NCBI RefSeq assembly: GCF_000208745.1
Contig: NC_030855.1
Span: 5,697,563-5,761,562 of the forward strand
DNA: 64,000 bases
Direction: 5' to 3'
Source: Theobroma cacao
Taxonomy: Eukaryota > Streptophyta > Magnoliopsida > Malvales > Malvaceae
Made by a program: the position numbers and the translations under genes. This document shows positions 35,175-47,001 of this stretch, in pieces. Below the pieces are notes generated by a model that saw only the letters and a list, made by a program, of their open reading frames with translations, was not told the DNA's origin and made no database searches. Every line of letters starts with the position of its first letter. Within the stretch, counting starts at the first letter, position 1.

Positions 35175-36587
35175 TGTTGACTCCATGTGTTTTTGATGAT
35201 AACAAAACATTTCCATTCATTAGTGTCTAATTATATTATTTAAGTGTGCAAGAGAACGCTTAAATTCATTAATATATTTGGTACTTGAAAGCAAGTCAAG
35301 ATGTTTGTTCAGTTGTAAAATGGGTTAATTGGTTAAACAAGCAAAGAAGAAAGAGCTTTAATGAAGAGAGATTAGTCTTAACCGATTAACACAAATCCTT
35401 AATTGATTAAAACAATTCTAGTTATTACACTAAGGACAAACAGAAAAGTCTTAACTGGTTAATACAAGGTTTAATCAGTCAAAAGGGTGCTGGGTGCAAA
35501 ATAAAAGCCCAGTTAAAGGAAAAGAGTTAACTAGTTAAAGGTTAAAGTTAAAGTGTCAAGAAGCGTTAAAATTCAAATTCAAAATACTGATGACCGTCCA
35601 AGGCACCAAACCAAGAGATTTAAAGTTGAAGAATTCTTAATTGGTTGGAGCTCATTTTAGTTAGTTAAGGATGAATGGTGAGAAGCTTCAATCAGTTAAA
35701 GGGAGGATTAATCTGTTGAAAGGAGGCTGGCCAAAAATAGTGCCTGAAGGTGCTCGAAAAGAGAAAGTTATTAATCAGATAACTACCGTTAATTGGTTAA
35801 CACAGAGAAACAGTGTGCAAGTTAGAGAAGACTTAATTAGTTAAAGCTTGCCTTTAATCGATTAATAAAGCACTGTCTACACATTTGAATTTAAGCACAA
35901 AAAGACAAAATAATAGCTCGAAATGGCTAGTTTCTGTCTTCAATGGCTAAAAGTGATTTTGCAAGTATTTAAAGCCTCTCCAACAGTTAAAAATCATAGA
36001 GAGAAGCCATCCAAAGTAATTTGCTTAGAAAACCAAAACCCTTCTCTCACATTTGTATTTCACGCGCATCCTTTGAAAAAGTGTTTAAGCTAAACTTTGT
36101 ACATCTTAGATCAGCTAAGTGATCAATTGTACTTCATCTTTTCTTCATTTCTTGTTTACATACAGTGTGAGAGGCACTCTAAGGGGTTGATCAAGCTTAG
36201 GTGAGCTTGATTTGTGTTGTTGTTGCTAATTTAGCCTAAAATATGTTAGTTTTGGGTTTTGGTTGATTTTGGGAAAACCATTGTTAAAGGTTGTGGCTAA
36301 ACCTATGAAATGCCATTATAAAAGCTTGGTGGAAGCTTGGGAATTCTATTGATTTGAAAATCCTTGATTGAAGGGATATAGGTCTAGGGGACCGAACCAC
36401 TATAAATCATTGTGTTTTGTCTATTTTCTTTTATTTTCTTCTTACTTTTAACACTTAAATCATTCCTCCAACAAGCTTTAAACTTCCATTTTCAAATTCC
36501 TTTAATCAGCTCTTTACTTGGAAAGAATTTTCGTGTTATTTGGAAAGCGCTATTCACCCCCCTCTAGCGCATTTTTTAGGACCAACA
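35175..36587 (+). mobile_element. Sirevirus LTR (1,413 bp)
   Basis: It starts TGTTGACTCC and ends with a CACCCCCCTCTAGCGC block, then GACCAACA, which is characteristic of Sirevirus LTR ends. It is homologous to the minus-strand LTR at 6985-13144. It contains a palindrome cluster (35380-35880) and a TATA-like TATTTAAAG (35966-35974). No PBS follows, consistent with a 3' LTR. No TSD can be tested because the 5' LTR is missing. Confidence 0.8.
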
Positions 36588-36877
36588 CTAAGGTCATACA
36601 GATTTCTAATTTATAGACATGTTCAATTAATTTCAACCCCTTGACTTTGAGATTCTATTTTATTAATATAAACCAATAATCCTAACAACTCAAAACACAT
36701 ACCTTGATGTCATCTCTGCTATTTGGGATGGCGAACTGAAAGCTAGATGGGGAGATAAATAGTATTCGACAAGTGACAAAAATAGGGATGGTGAGAGAGA
36801 GGGAGAGCTAGATGGCCAGATAAATAGTACCTTTAGAATTATTTTTAGATGGTGGGATAAAAAGAAATGGGACCATT
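36588..36877. other. Short spacer, no gene
   Basis: Two similar phrases, GCTAGATGGGGAGATAAATAG and GCTAGATGGCCAGATAAATAG, about 75 bp apart, form an imperfect direct repeat. No coding signal. Confidence 0.4.
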
Positions 36878-38685
36878 TGTAACGACCCTCTTCTCAATCG
36901 TTACCGACGTCTGAGACTTGCAAGAGAACTCGCCAACTCTTGAACAAGCCTTCACCATATTATCATTTATCAAACCATAACACATCATTGGAAAATCTCA
37001 TAATCATCACAATTTCATTAATAGCAAATATTCTCTCTATACATTATGTTTCATCATCATATATATATATGCTTACATTCTACACAAATGTTTACTTTCG
37101 AAACAAAATATTCTATAAATAACCCGACCTCTAATAGCAGAGCGACTCGGAATAGGGTACTAGGAGATGTCTTTACCTACATCGCAATGGACCATAATAT
37201 GCTGATGAAAAGCATGCTAGCTGATCACTTCTCTATAAAATAAGAATATTGGGTGAGTCTCACAAACTCAGTGATCATCGGCTCAGTGAGTAGGGTGTAG
37301 ATGGGAAACAAGCCAAAGATAGAAAATTTGAATATTTAAAACATATGAATATATAAACCATTTAAAAGCAAATGGAACATTTGTGCCTTACATATAAAAC
37401 CATTTTAATACAAAGTAATCATTTAATAATCATTGTATCAAAGCCAGTGTGAGTGAAAGATTTATATCATCGAAATCATTTAATGTCCTTTCCTTGAAAT
37501 CGGACTAACATAAGCACTCATGCTCCCATGAAATCAAACATTATCAAAGCTTATACACAAGCTCGTAAACCATCTCATCCTCGAGGTATTAAACACAATG
37601 TCATTGTATAAATAAAGGAGCTGCGAAAATACTTATAATTCTCACCATGCGAAAGAATACGTATTTGAAAACCCAAAGAGATATCACTCTCAAGTATAAA
37701 TATCAACCAGTGGACCCACTTCCACGTAATAACATCCAAGAGCCCTGTTCCACCAGATTCCCACAGCCATGACAGTCTTGACGATGTTGGCTGACATCGA
37801 AGAAATCATGTGGTCGCAACCACATATATCAACTGGTGGCCTAGCCACGTATATCATCCCGTGGCCTTACCACGTATATATATCACAAATCGTGGCCCCA
37901 ACCATGTCTAACAGCCTGTCGACGACCCAAAAGTTCTCTAACTAGAGCTCACTTATGCACAAGGGTCACACTTTTTCAATGTGACATTCGACCTACTCTC
38001 AAATTTCTCAGTTTGATAAAACCATTTAAAAGCAAATTGAATTTTCAAAAGCTTATTTTGAATCAATTTCAAAAATATTAATCATAGTGACATGATAAAA
38101 CCCCTTTTTGTAAGACTTTATAATGTAAAACCTTTGCATGAGGTTTAGATATCAAATCAGCATGGTGAACATGTAATTTATTCATGAATGCACAACACAC
38201 AAACAATAAGGCACATTTTGACATAAATCGTGTTAGAGAGCTTGTTTCTCGATTTCTAAAACCTTTCACATATATAGCTTATATATATATATATATATAT
38301 TCAAAACAATTTCAAAAGTCATGGCATCCACAATTGCTTAGCATTTCTACCAACTCATGTTATCTACAATAACAGTATAATTCTGAAGCAAATCATTTAA
38401 AAATTCACCTATCAAGGCTAATAACTCATGTTGTCCACAAACGTACTTAAAGAAAATCGGCACGTCTATTAAACGGATATCAATATATAATTTATGAAAA
38501 TTTTAAAATAGACACCCCCTACTCACTTACAATAGCGGGACACTACGTCGCTATCGATTCAGGTGCATATCTAGCTAATTCTACTTGCCGGTCATCCGTT
38601 CTCTCCTCCGGTACACCACCACGGTAAACCTTCCTCACTTACACACTTCCTAGTAACAATCCAAACTCAATATACTTAATTATTC
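36878..38685 (-). mobile_element. Partial gypsy-type LTR of a further family
   Basis: The left edge TGTAACGACCCTC, then a CGTTACCGACG block, is an inverted-repeat LTR end like that of the TGTCAC families but of different sequence. A conserved CTCAGTGAGTAGGG block near 37280 matches the position of GTGAGTGAAC in the other LTRs. The right part is lost at the start of the next LTR (38686). Includes an (AT)n run at 38279-38300. Confidence 0.5.
37800..37915. repeat. Short tandem repeat (about 30 bp) in the partial LTR
   Basis: Four imperfect units have the form GTGG-CC-ACCAC(G/A)TATATAT. Each unit is itself partly palindromic (GTGG with CCAC). Confidence 0.65.
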
Positions 38686-41600
38686 TGTAAAGTCCGACCT
38701 TATAAAATACTTGTCATGACATACATGTGATCGATAACATGTTTGCAAGCTAGAAAAGTCCCAAAAAATTTACAAAAAAAGTCAGTATTGTACCTAAAGG
38801 TGCAACAAAGTTGATTTAAGCTTCGAACTAGATCGAATAGAGATTTTAGGGTGAAATTGAAAATTTTACAGTCCAGGAATGATTTAAAATGGTGATTTGG
38901 GGTTCGAGGATCAATTTGGAGTTAAATCAAAAATTTCACTATCTAGGGGTAAAATGGTAATTTTGCCACTCGAGGACAAAATGGGAATTTTTTTAAAAGA
39001 TTTTGATCGCATTTGACTTATTGGAGTATGATTTGAGGTTGAGAAGTGAAAAATTGTAATCTCGATATTTTTCGAAGCATAGGGGTAAAATGATAATTTT
39101 GCCACCTTAGAGGCAAATTTGTAATTTTACACCACCAACACTTGTCATGCTCATAGAATTCATCCATTGACTTTTTATGTTATGGATAAGTGAGAAAATA
39201 TATGTGATGGAGATAAAAAGTTTAAAATTTTTAAAGTTTTAAAAATGGACCAATGGAAACATGCCATGTGTCAAGCTTGGATTATTCTAGAATTTCCTTG
39301 TAAAATCTATTTAAAACTCTCTTAGTCTCACCCATATGGCTGGCCAAAGCATGAAGTGAAGAGGAAAGGAAAGAACAAAAACCCTAGATGAGAAAATTGA
39401 AGAAAAACTGTGGGATTTCAAGGGATTAAGCTAATAAAGGTAAAATTTTGTGATTTTATCTTGTGATTTACACTACCCATGCTTTCTTTTTCATTTTCCA
39501 TGCTTAGAACTCAAGTTTGTATGATGAACCCATGTTGGCCGAATTTGAGAGAAGAGGTTTTGAGCATTGATTTTGCTAGATTTCAAGCTAATTGAGTGTT
39601 TTTGGTTGTTTGGTAATGGAAAGTATGAAAATCTAGCAAGGAATCACTTTGTTCTTCATAAACCCACAAGAGGCCAAATTTTCTAGGGAGGATATTGAGG
39701 CTAAAATTGATGATATTTCATGATATTTTGTTGGTATTTAATGATTGGTGAGGCTAGAAATTTAATGAAAAATTTTGGCATGAAAATTTGAATTTTTACC
39801 TAATGTATAGACATGTGCGATTTATGGTTCGGACTAATAAATTGAATCATATTCACAGTCATTAAGGTATTTTAAGTATAATTGGAGTGTAGAAAGTGAA
39901 AGAAATCGATTTGGAGTTAAATTGGAGGTTTTAGCCAATTACACCGAGAATAGTGCGAATTAGGTCGAATACCGTATTTAAACGATTATTCGGACATTTT
40001 GCATCACATTTCGTGCATTCATATAGATTTATAGAGCCTGAAATAGTTTATGATAGATTGACATAATTTATTAAAATTCGTGTCACGTATGATGTATAGG
40101 TGGTGAGCCCTCTAACAAGGGTAAAGAGATTGCGCTCGAAGATCGGGAATAGGAGTATATCTAACTCCTAGTATTATGAGTAAACTTACTGTCATTTTAA
40201 TTATCGAGGGTGGCTTTTAGATGATTTCATGAATTCTATGGAAAAATGGATTTAAAAAGGTAAATTTTCATGCTTTATGAATAAATGTGTTTCAATGAAA
40301 TTAATTTATAAATTGTTTTGAAATTAATAATGATTTTGAAAAATAGAGTACACGGAGACTACTAATTGTTGCAATTTAATTGTTTAAATCGATTGGCTTA
40401 TGATAAATCGGGCATAATTGGCTGGTTGGCAATTGTATTGAAATACGGATTGTTTGTTTACCTTGAAAGGCTGTGAATTACAATAATTGCCATATCATGT
40501 TATTGAATTTTATTGATTGGTGGGATAATTATTAGCTTACTGCAGTAGGCGGGTTCCGTGGATCAACCTATGAGAGGGGCACGGTAACCCCGTTTATATG
40601 TGTGCTCACCTCGGTTGTAGAGGCGCGTAGGGTAGCTCCTGAGGTGATATTTAAGTTCACTTCACACCGAACCACCACGTGATGGTGAACTCAACCAATG
40701 TCAAGGAACGGCTGTGATATCCAACGAAAAGTGTGTTTTATGTGAAATGTGAATTTTTAACAGCCTTGGCGATCTCGGTAGGATGCCTCGGTCAAGGTGT
40801 CCCCGAGGATGGATTTATGGCACAAGCCTAGTTTTTATGAGATTCATAAGCCTCGTTACTATCGACACCTATTCCCCAAATAAAAATTAATCAAAAAATA
40901 AATAAAATAATCAAATAATACAATAAAAATTAAAATTAAAAAAAAACAGAAAGGAACAAAGATGGAAAAGACTGAACGTTTGTTCAGCTTCCCTCTCCAA
41001 TCACCTCCAGCTACCTGCCCCGAGCTTGCTTGTGCTAAAAGCCCTACGAAATCACATAATTGCACTCCTGAAATTGTCCAAAATTTTGGACAATCCAGAT
41101 CTTTTAAAATGTAGGCAGATTCAACAAAAGGGAGATTTTTTTTGAAAGCCAAAAAAGGTAGCCAAAAATCAGGGAGAAAAACCAAAGAGAAAACGATTCA
41201 AAAACAAAAATTTTTTTTCCAGAAAGAAAAAAACCAGATCCAATCCAACAACAACAACCAAAAATCGAAAGAAAAAAAAAACCTAAGTGTTCAAGCAGCT
41301 AGCTATCCTAACCATAATAAAATCAACTAAAAAAAAAAAGAGAGGTTTGGGTTAAAGGCCCCATTAGGCCAAACCCAGATCTGGTGGTCAGATCTGAGCG
41401 GGGCCAAAGGGAGAGAGAGGAATGGTCCGATTTTGGTTGGCCGGTGGCACAAAAGGGAGAGATCCAGGCTGGATCTACTGATCGAAAGGAGAGAAGGCTT
41501 CAAGAGAGAGAGGGGGCTGAAGTTTCACCGGTCGGCGATAAGGGAAGCGGTGGAAGTGACGGTAGTGGAAAAAGACAAAGAAGGGTGTTTGGGTTTCTTA

Positions 41601-41923
41601 GAGAGAAGGCACATATAATGGTTTTAGAGAGAGAAAGTGAATAGTGAAAGTGAAGTGGGAATGAGAGAAAAGGATTTTAAATACTTAGGTTTTGGGGCAT
41701 CAAAACAGTGTCGTTTCATAGATAAAAATTTTGAAGGAGGAAGCGTCAAAACGGTGTCGTTTAGAGGGGTTCTTGAAGCACCAAGCTGTGCATTTTGAAA
41801 GAAGCTTGTTAGGGGCTTTGGTGGGCTCCTGTGGCCCTTCACAGCCAACGTGCTTTTGGGCTAGTCTGGGCCCACATCAGGTAAAGCCCCATCCTTGTTG
41901 TTGGGTTTGATTATGTTTATTAG

Positions 41924-42082
41924 GGCTTACCCACTTGTAATTTAGAAAAAAAACTTAGTGTTTAAAATTTTTGTTTCATTTAATTAAATATATTATAAAN
42001 TTGAGGCTTACCCACTTGTAATCTAGAGAAAAACTTAGTGTTTAAAATTTTTGTTTCATTTAAATTAAAATATATTATAAAA
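41924..42082. repeat. Duplicated 76-bp segment around a single N (likely assembly artefact)
   Basis: GGCTTACCCACTTGTAAT and the next 58 or so bases occur at 41924-41999 and again from 42005, separated by an N at 42000. The 3' LTR has this segment once (52132 onward). An unmerged contig overlap is the simplest reading. Confidence 0.8.
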
Positions 42083-42159
42083 TTATATGATGTCTTAAAG
42101 TAGGTAAAACCATAAATAAAGAGATAAATAAACATTTAATTTTAGAATAATAGATTTAG

Positions 42160-42197
<38 letters not shown>

Positions 42198-42462
42198 GAA
42201 TGCTTAACCTGTAAAATAATAATAGCATATCTAAGTTAAAAACAAAAATATGAGAAAATAAAATAAAATAAATATTTGGCAGTGAAAAAGAAAACTAAAT
42301 AAGTAAAATCAAAGTTACTTATGAAAATTTAAAAAAAGTATGTGATAGCAATAAGATTCTTAATTATGCAAATTCATATACATATAGGTACATGTAGAAG
42401 ATAAAAGGTTATAATATAGTAAAAATTATAAACATATAAAATATAATGGTTGTTTTGGGGAT

Positions 42463-43390
42463 CAATACCGATGATGGGATTGTCTTTCGGAACACGAGGA
42501 GTCGCAATTCCGGAAGGCATTCTCCCTAGGTTTGAGAATTAAATTAGGACTCCACTAGTACGATGAGAGGGTCCTAATTCTAAAATCCCGGTGTTTCTAA
42601 TTTTTAAGCAAAAAATTATTATACAATAAGTTAGTCAAAATATAGAAATGAATATAATAAATATAAAAAAACAAATAGCATATGTTTGTCAAAAGGATAA
42701 ATATAAAAAACTACAATATAATACTAATTAAATATTAAGACATTTAATAATGGAAATTCATAATAATGAGTGCATTCATGGTAAACATTAGGTGAACAAA
42801 ATATATAATAAAAGGGGTGATATTGAATCAAAATTGTATATAATTATGAAATAAGATGTCTTACTAAGAATACACTTAGATAACAAAGGAACATATTTAT
42901 AATCCATGATATACATATTTATAAAGAAAAAATGATAGAAAAGGGAAGTCTTAAGGAAATAAAAAAGGATACATGAGGGGTCAATAATAAAATAATGAAT
43001 TTCATAAGCATGACATGTGTCATAGTTGCGTTGTAGAATGTCATGGCATATAGATATATTCTGTACACGGGTCTAAACCCCGAGATGGGACTTTTCGAGA
43101 AAGCTTGCGAAGGCGAGTTTCATCGGTAAACTCCCTAGGTGAAAAGATACCTCCGAACTCTACCAGTACGATGAAAGGGTCCGAAGAAATATCTTTAATA
43201 AAAGGTTTTTACCCGTATTAGGATTTGCATTCATGAAAACACTATTTTTTACTCACAAATAACTATCCTGATGATGGGATCTACTAAGTAAACTTGCGAA
43301 GGGGAGTTGCTAAAGTATTTCCCTAGGTGAGAGAATACTTTCAGATCCCACCAGTACGATGGGCGAATTCGGAAAGTACACTCAATAAAG
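42463..43390 (+). repeat. Three copies of a roughly 130-bp module within the LARD LTR
   Basis: The copies at about 42463-42600, 43065-43210 and 43268-43385 each run GATGATGGGA or similar, then AACTTGCGAAGG or GAGTCGCAATTCCGG, CCCTAGGT, and CCACCAGTACGATGGGA or a variant. The same three are in the 3' LTR (52563-52690, 53165-53305, 53370-53485). The spacing between them is AT-rich and less conserved. Confidence 0.8.
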
Positions 43391-43815
43391 GATTTTTGTT
43401 TGGCATTATCCTGATTTTATGCCACGTATTTCACAATTGCATCATGTGCATGTTAAACCCGTAAAAAATGAAATAAAATATTCTAATAAAAGATGAAATA
43501 AATAAATAACAATTAAGGAAACATAAGAATAAAATTAATGGGTTAGGATAATATATGATTAAATGGTACCATTTGTGGAACGGGCGTCACGAGGGTTCTA
43601 ATCCTTCCCCGTGCGTAACCGTACTCCCGAACCCAAATCTAAAGGATATGTAGACCAGTTTATCGTTCTTTCGATGGACCTAAAATTAATTTAGGATTTT
43701 GTTGAGTAGGACAAAATAGGGTGGCCAATCACACCTAGGAGAAAAAGATTGGTGGCGACTCCTAAATCACACCACGTCTAGCGGTCGGGTTCTCAGACTC
43801 GCACGTTACGACAGA

Positions 43816-43833
43816 TGGTGACTCCATTGGGGA
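43816..43833 (+). promoter_or_regulatory. Primer binding site of the LARD
   Basis: TGGTGACTCCATTGGGGA begins two bases after the 5' LTR. The form TGGCGACTCC-TGGGGA follows LTRs of plant Tat/Ogre elements; I recall an Arg tRNA primer for Ogre but did not verify it against tRNA sequences. Confidence 0.7.
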
Positions 43834-45227
43834 TAAAAGAGAGTCCAACCATAATTAATCATAGGTTATCTTGAACCCTAGATGATTTAGTGTTTCCTTT
43901 AAATTTGAGCATTTTTTTTATGCATTCGATTTCCTGCATTAATTGTTTTATAATCATTATTTTATTGATTTTTTTAAATTGTGGGGGGTTTAGGATAAAG
44001 GCATATGAGATTGTCCATCAAAGGTCAGTATGTTCCTTCACACACATGACACATGTTGCATTAATGCATAAGCTTTCTACCCAGGCTTTGTCCTTATTAG
44101 TAGGGAGTTTAGTAGCTACGCTATCGTGAGGTGATAACCTCCGCATGGGTTAGTGAACACCCCCACTCAAATTGAACCTAGTTCATTTGAAGCCTGTAAT
44201 GGGTGAGGACTGGGGTGCCTTACTAGTCCGAGTGGACGATAGTGAGGAACAATTTGGGAACCTTTAGCCTCATTCAAAACCAAACCCAGCATATAGAAAG
44301 TCGTGAAAAGCTATCTCATAGGCTGAACCTTACCAAACTTGTCATGAAGAGTATACCCTAATTTAGGACACTGAAAGGAATGAATCTGTCCTAGTAGCTT
44401 TTTTAATAAAAATAAAAATAACACGTGTCAAAGTGATTTGAAAAAAAAAACCAAAAATAAATTCTTTCTTTTCCATTTTCTTTTTAAAAAAGAAAGGAAC
44501 AAGATTTTTGACGTTATATTTTTTTTAGCATATTTTTCTCCTTAATTTTATAAGAATAGGTTTCTTTATTTTCTCCTAAAAATAAAAGATAAACATGAAA
44601 AAGAGGGAGAATTTTCTCTTTTTTTTTCAAAAAAAAAAGAAAAGAACAATAATATAAAGAAAGGAAAAAAAAAGAGAGGTATTTAAAAAAAAAAGAGGTC
44701 TTCTAAAAAAATAAACAAAAAAAAAACCAAATGAAGGTCTTTAGTTCCTTTTGGCCATAAAAATGAGGGAAAATAAAAAGAGAGAAAAACTTATTCTCTT
44801 ACAAAAATAAATGAGGAAGGTAGAAAGAGGAAATGATGCTTCTTGTGAAATGGAAAAGAAAAAGAAAATGGTTCTCCATTTGAGTAGCAAGAAGAAAGAA
44901 CATAAACAAGTTTTTATTTCTTCCATTTTCTTCAAAAACCACAAAAAAGAAAGGGACTTTAGTTTTGAATAAAGTTTTCTAGCTCCCACTATACATGATC
45001 TCCAATAATATTGCCTTCCATTTCATTTTATACCATCCATGCATCAAAGCATCATAGCATTTCATGCATACATGCATCTACATGCAATCATTTCATATTT
45101 GTTCTAATAAAGAAAACCCCTACAGTGTTGTTAGCTTTGTAGGAAAAAAAATAAATCTCTTTTTGAAAATTTTTAGTAAAGTTCCAAAAATTTTTTTTCT
45201 AATTTATTTTGGTTTGGGTCAAAAGGA
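43834..45227 (+). other. LARD leader, no gene
   Basis: The non-coding leader includes GGGTGAGGACTGGGGTGCCT near 44202, a block seen in Tat/Ogre leaders, then a purine-rich low-complexity stretch (44400-44960) of A and AG runs. No coding domain was recognised. Confidence 0.5.
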
Positions 45228-46067
45228 TTGAACGAGATGGAACATCAATTGGAAGTAAGGATAAGTGCATTGGAACACAAACAAGAAGAATTTGGATATG
45301 ACCTTCGAGAGATGAAAAGACAGATGGCCAAATTGATGGAAATGGTTGAACGTCTCAATGAAGCCAAAGCAAAGCATCCTCTGGAATCCCCATCGCTTCA
45401 AATCAAACCACACCAGAAGCAATCTCTAAATAAAATTCAATTTGTCCTTGATGAACCCAACACGTTGCTTAGTGGCTCAAGCAAAGATCAAGGTCTGGAA
45501 AAAATTGTAAAAGGGATGGATGAGTTGAATACGCAAATGATTGAGTTAAAAAGTCTCATGACCAAGATGGAATCTCCAGATGCTACACAACCCTCGAACA
45601 ACAGGTTGCAACCAAGGTCATATTCTCCACCCACCACTTTTTAACCCGCAAAAATCAATTTGCAACCAAATTCTTACTCCTATTCAAGCACTTTTCAGCC
45701 TCGCTTTCAACAGATTTTTCAAAGCCAACCACGAGTACAATGATCAATCACCCCCACTCCTAGCCTAGGCACCCCTCAAAAACAATCCAAAAAGAAAAAA
45801 TAATTTGATCCTATACCCGTCACCTGCAAAGAACTCTTTTATCAATTAGTTCATGATCATCTTATTGTCCTGGTGCCTTTGGAACCCTTGTGGCCTCCAT
45901 ACCCAAAGTGGTTCAAGTTAGATGCAAGATGTGATTATCATGGTGGATCTATGGGATATTCCATCGAAGATTGTGACGCCTTCAAGTATCGAGTGCAAAC
46001 ATTAATAGATGCCAAATGGTTCGATCTAGCAAAGATGATGGGGCATGGTTGTAGGGAGCACAATTGA
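45228..46067 (+). pseudogene. Tat/Ogre gag remnant 1: N- and C-terminal parts fused, middle missing
   Basis: The ATG at 45228 starts a coiled-coil N-terminus (QLEVRISALEHKQEEF, KRQMAKLMEMVERLNEAK). The frame runs on through stops at 45642, near 45741 and near 45801 into the typical C-terminal block: FDPIPVTCKELFYQLV, PPYPKWFKLDARCDYHGG, GYSIEDCDAFKYRVQ, a C-H-Y-C version of the CDYH-H-C knuckle (the usual His is Tyr). The frame ends at 46067. About 280 codons in all, where Tat gag is roughly twice that: the capsid core is absent. Gag would package RNA into particles. Three stops make it unlikely to be expressed whole. Confidence 0.8.
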
Positions 46068-46587
46068 GTGTCAAGATAAAAAAAACAAAAAAGATTGACT
46101 GTGCTAAATATTTTTTTTAGAAGTATTTGTTAAGACCTTAGGACATTTTAATCTTTAACTTCTTTTGAATCTTGTAAGAGTAGGTTCATGTTTGTGAATA
46201 AATATGTTAACTTTTGAGATATTTTCCTAAATGTTGTTTTTTAAAAAAAAAAACCATAAAAAATGAAAAAAAGTTTGTTTGAAATGTAATCGTGTTGGTG
46301 CATTATTCATAATCAAGTGTCTTTGTGTTTTGAATCACTTGTCATAAATTTAATCATCTCATCATGCATTCAAACATTCTTCCATTTGGACACACATGCA
46401 TGCATCATTCATCTTCCTTTGTTGCAAGTAGCATCAGTGGACTTTACTACATTCCGTGAAAGAAGAAGCGAGATTGTTGTTGACTTTCATGAATAAAAAA
46501 GTTCTTTCTAATTATATATTGTGAAAAGAGAAAAGCTCGAGGGAGCCCACTTACAATTGGCAGAATACAGGGGCTCAAACTAAAATT

Positions 46588-47001
46588 ATGGGAGATGATC
46601 AATCAAATTTGATAGACAAGATGGAGAAGACCCAAGAAGAGATGAGAAAACAGTTGGCAAAGCTAATGGAGATGGTGAATGCCAAAGAAAGGAGAGTGAC
46701 TATCGAAGGATCTTCAAGTTTTCAAGGATTAAGTCAATCATCGACACAAAGGCAAACTATGCAAATTTCAGGGGTAAATTGTTCTAATCACGTTCCTACA
46801 CTTGACTTATCAAGTTCAAGAGAAAAATCGAGAATGCAACAGAAGTATGATCTTTTAGAGGAGCACTTTAAAGCCATAGAGGGAATGGATCTCTATGATT
46901 CTGTTAAGGCAAAGGAATTAAGTTTGGTGACTAATGTGGTTATCCCACCCAAGTTTAAAGTCCCGGAGTTCAAAAAGTATGATGGAACCAAATGCCCTTA
47001 A
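46588..47001 (+). pseudogene. Tat/Ogre gag remnant 2: N-terminus to start of capsid
   Basis: 137 codons: NLIDKMEKTQEEMRKQLAKL at the start (coiled coil, related to remnant 1), a low-complexity linker, then KYDLLEEHFKAIEGMDLYDS and VVIPPKFKVPEFKKYDGTKC, the strongly conserved entry into Tat/Ogre capsid. The frame then stops; the expected next block is not found. The ATG at 46588 (MGDDQSN) is the likely original start. Together with remnant 1 this makes two gag N-termini in one element, which a normal element does not have. Confidence 0.85.

Larger units (their letters stand above)
40860..43813 (+). repeat. 5' LTR of the LARD (2,954 bp)
   Basis: It starts TATCGACACCTATTCCCC (the 3' LTR has TGTAGACACTTATTCCC) and ends CGTTACGACA. 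It contains a TTTAAATAC TATA-like site near 41677, a (TA)n run at about 42165-42197 that is absent from the 3' LTR, and three related modules (42463-43390). The minus-strand open frame at 40859-41185 recurs in both LTRs only because the LTRs are copies. Confidence 0.92.

Noticed and set aside
41384..41644. Arg/Glu-rich open frames in the LARD LTRs (also 51593-51848)
   Set aside because: Purine-rich low-complexity leader sequence (GAGAGAG runs), overlapping frames, no domain.
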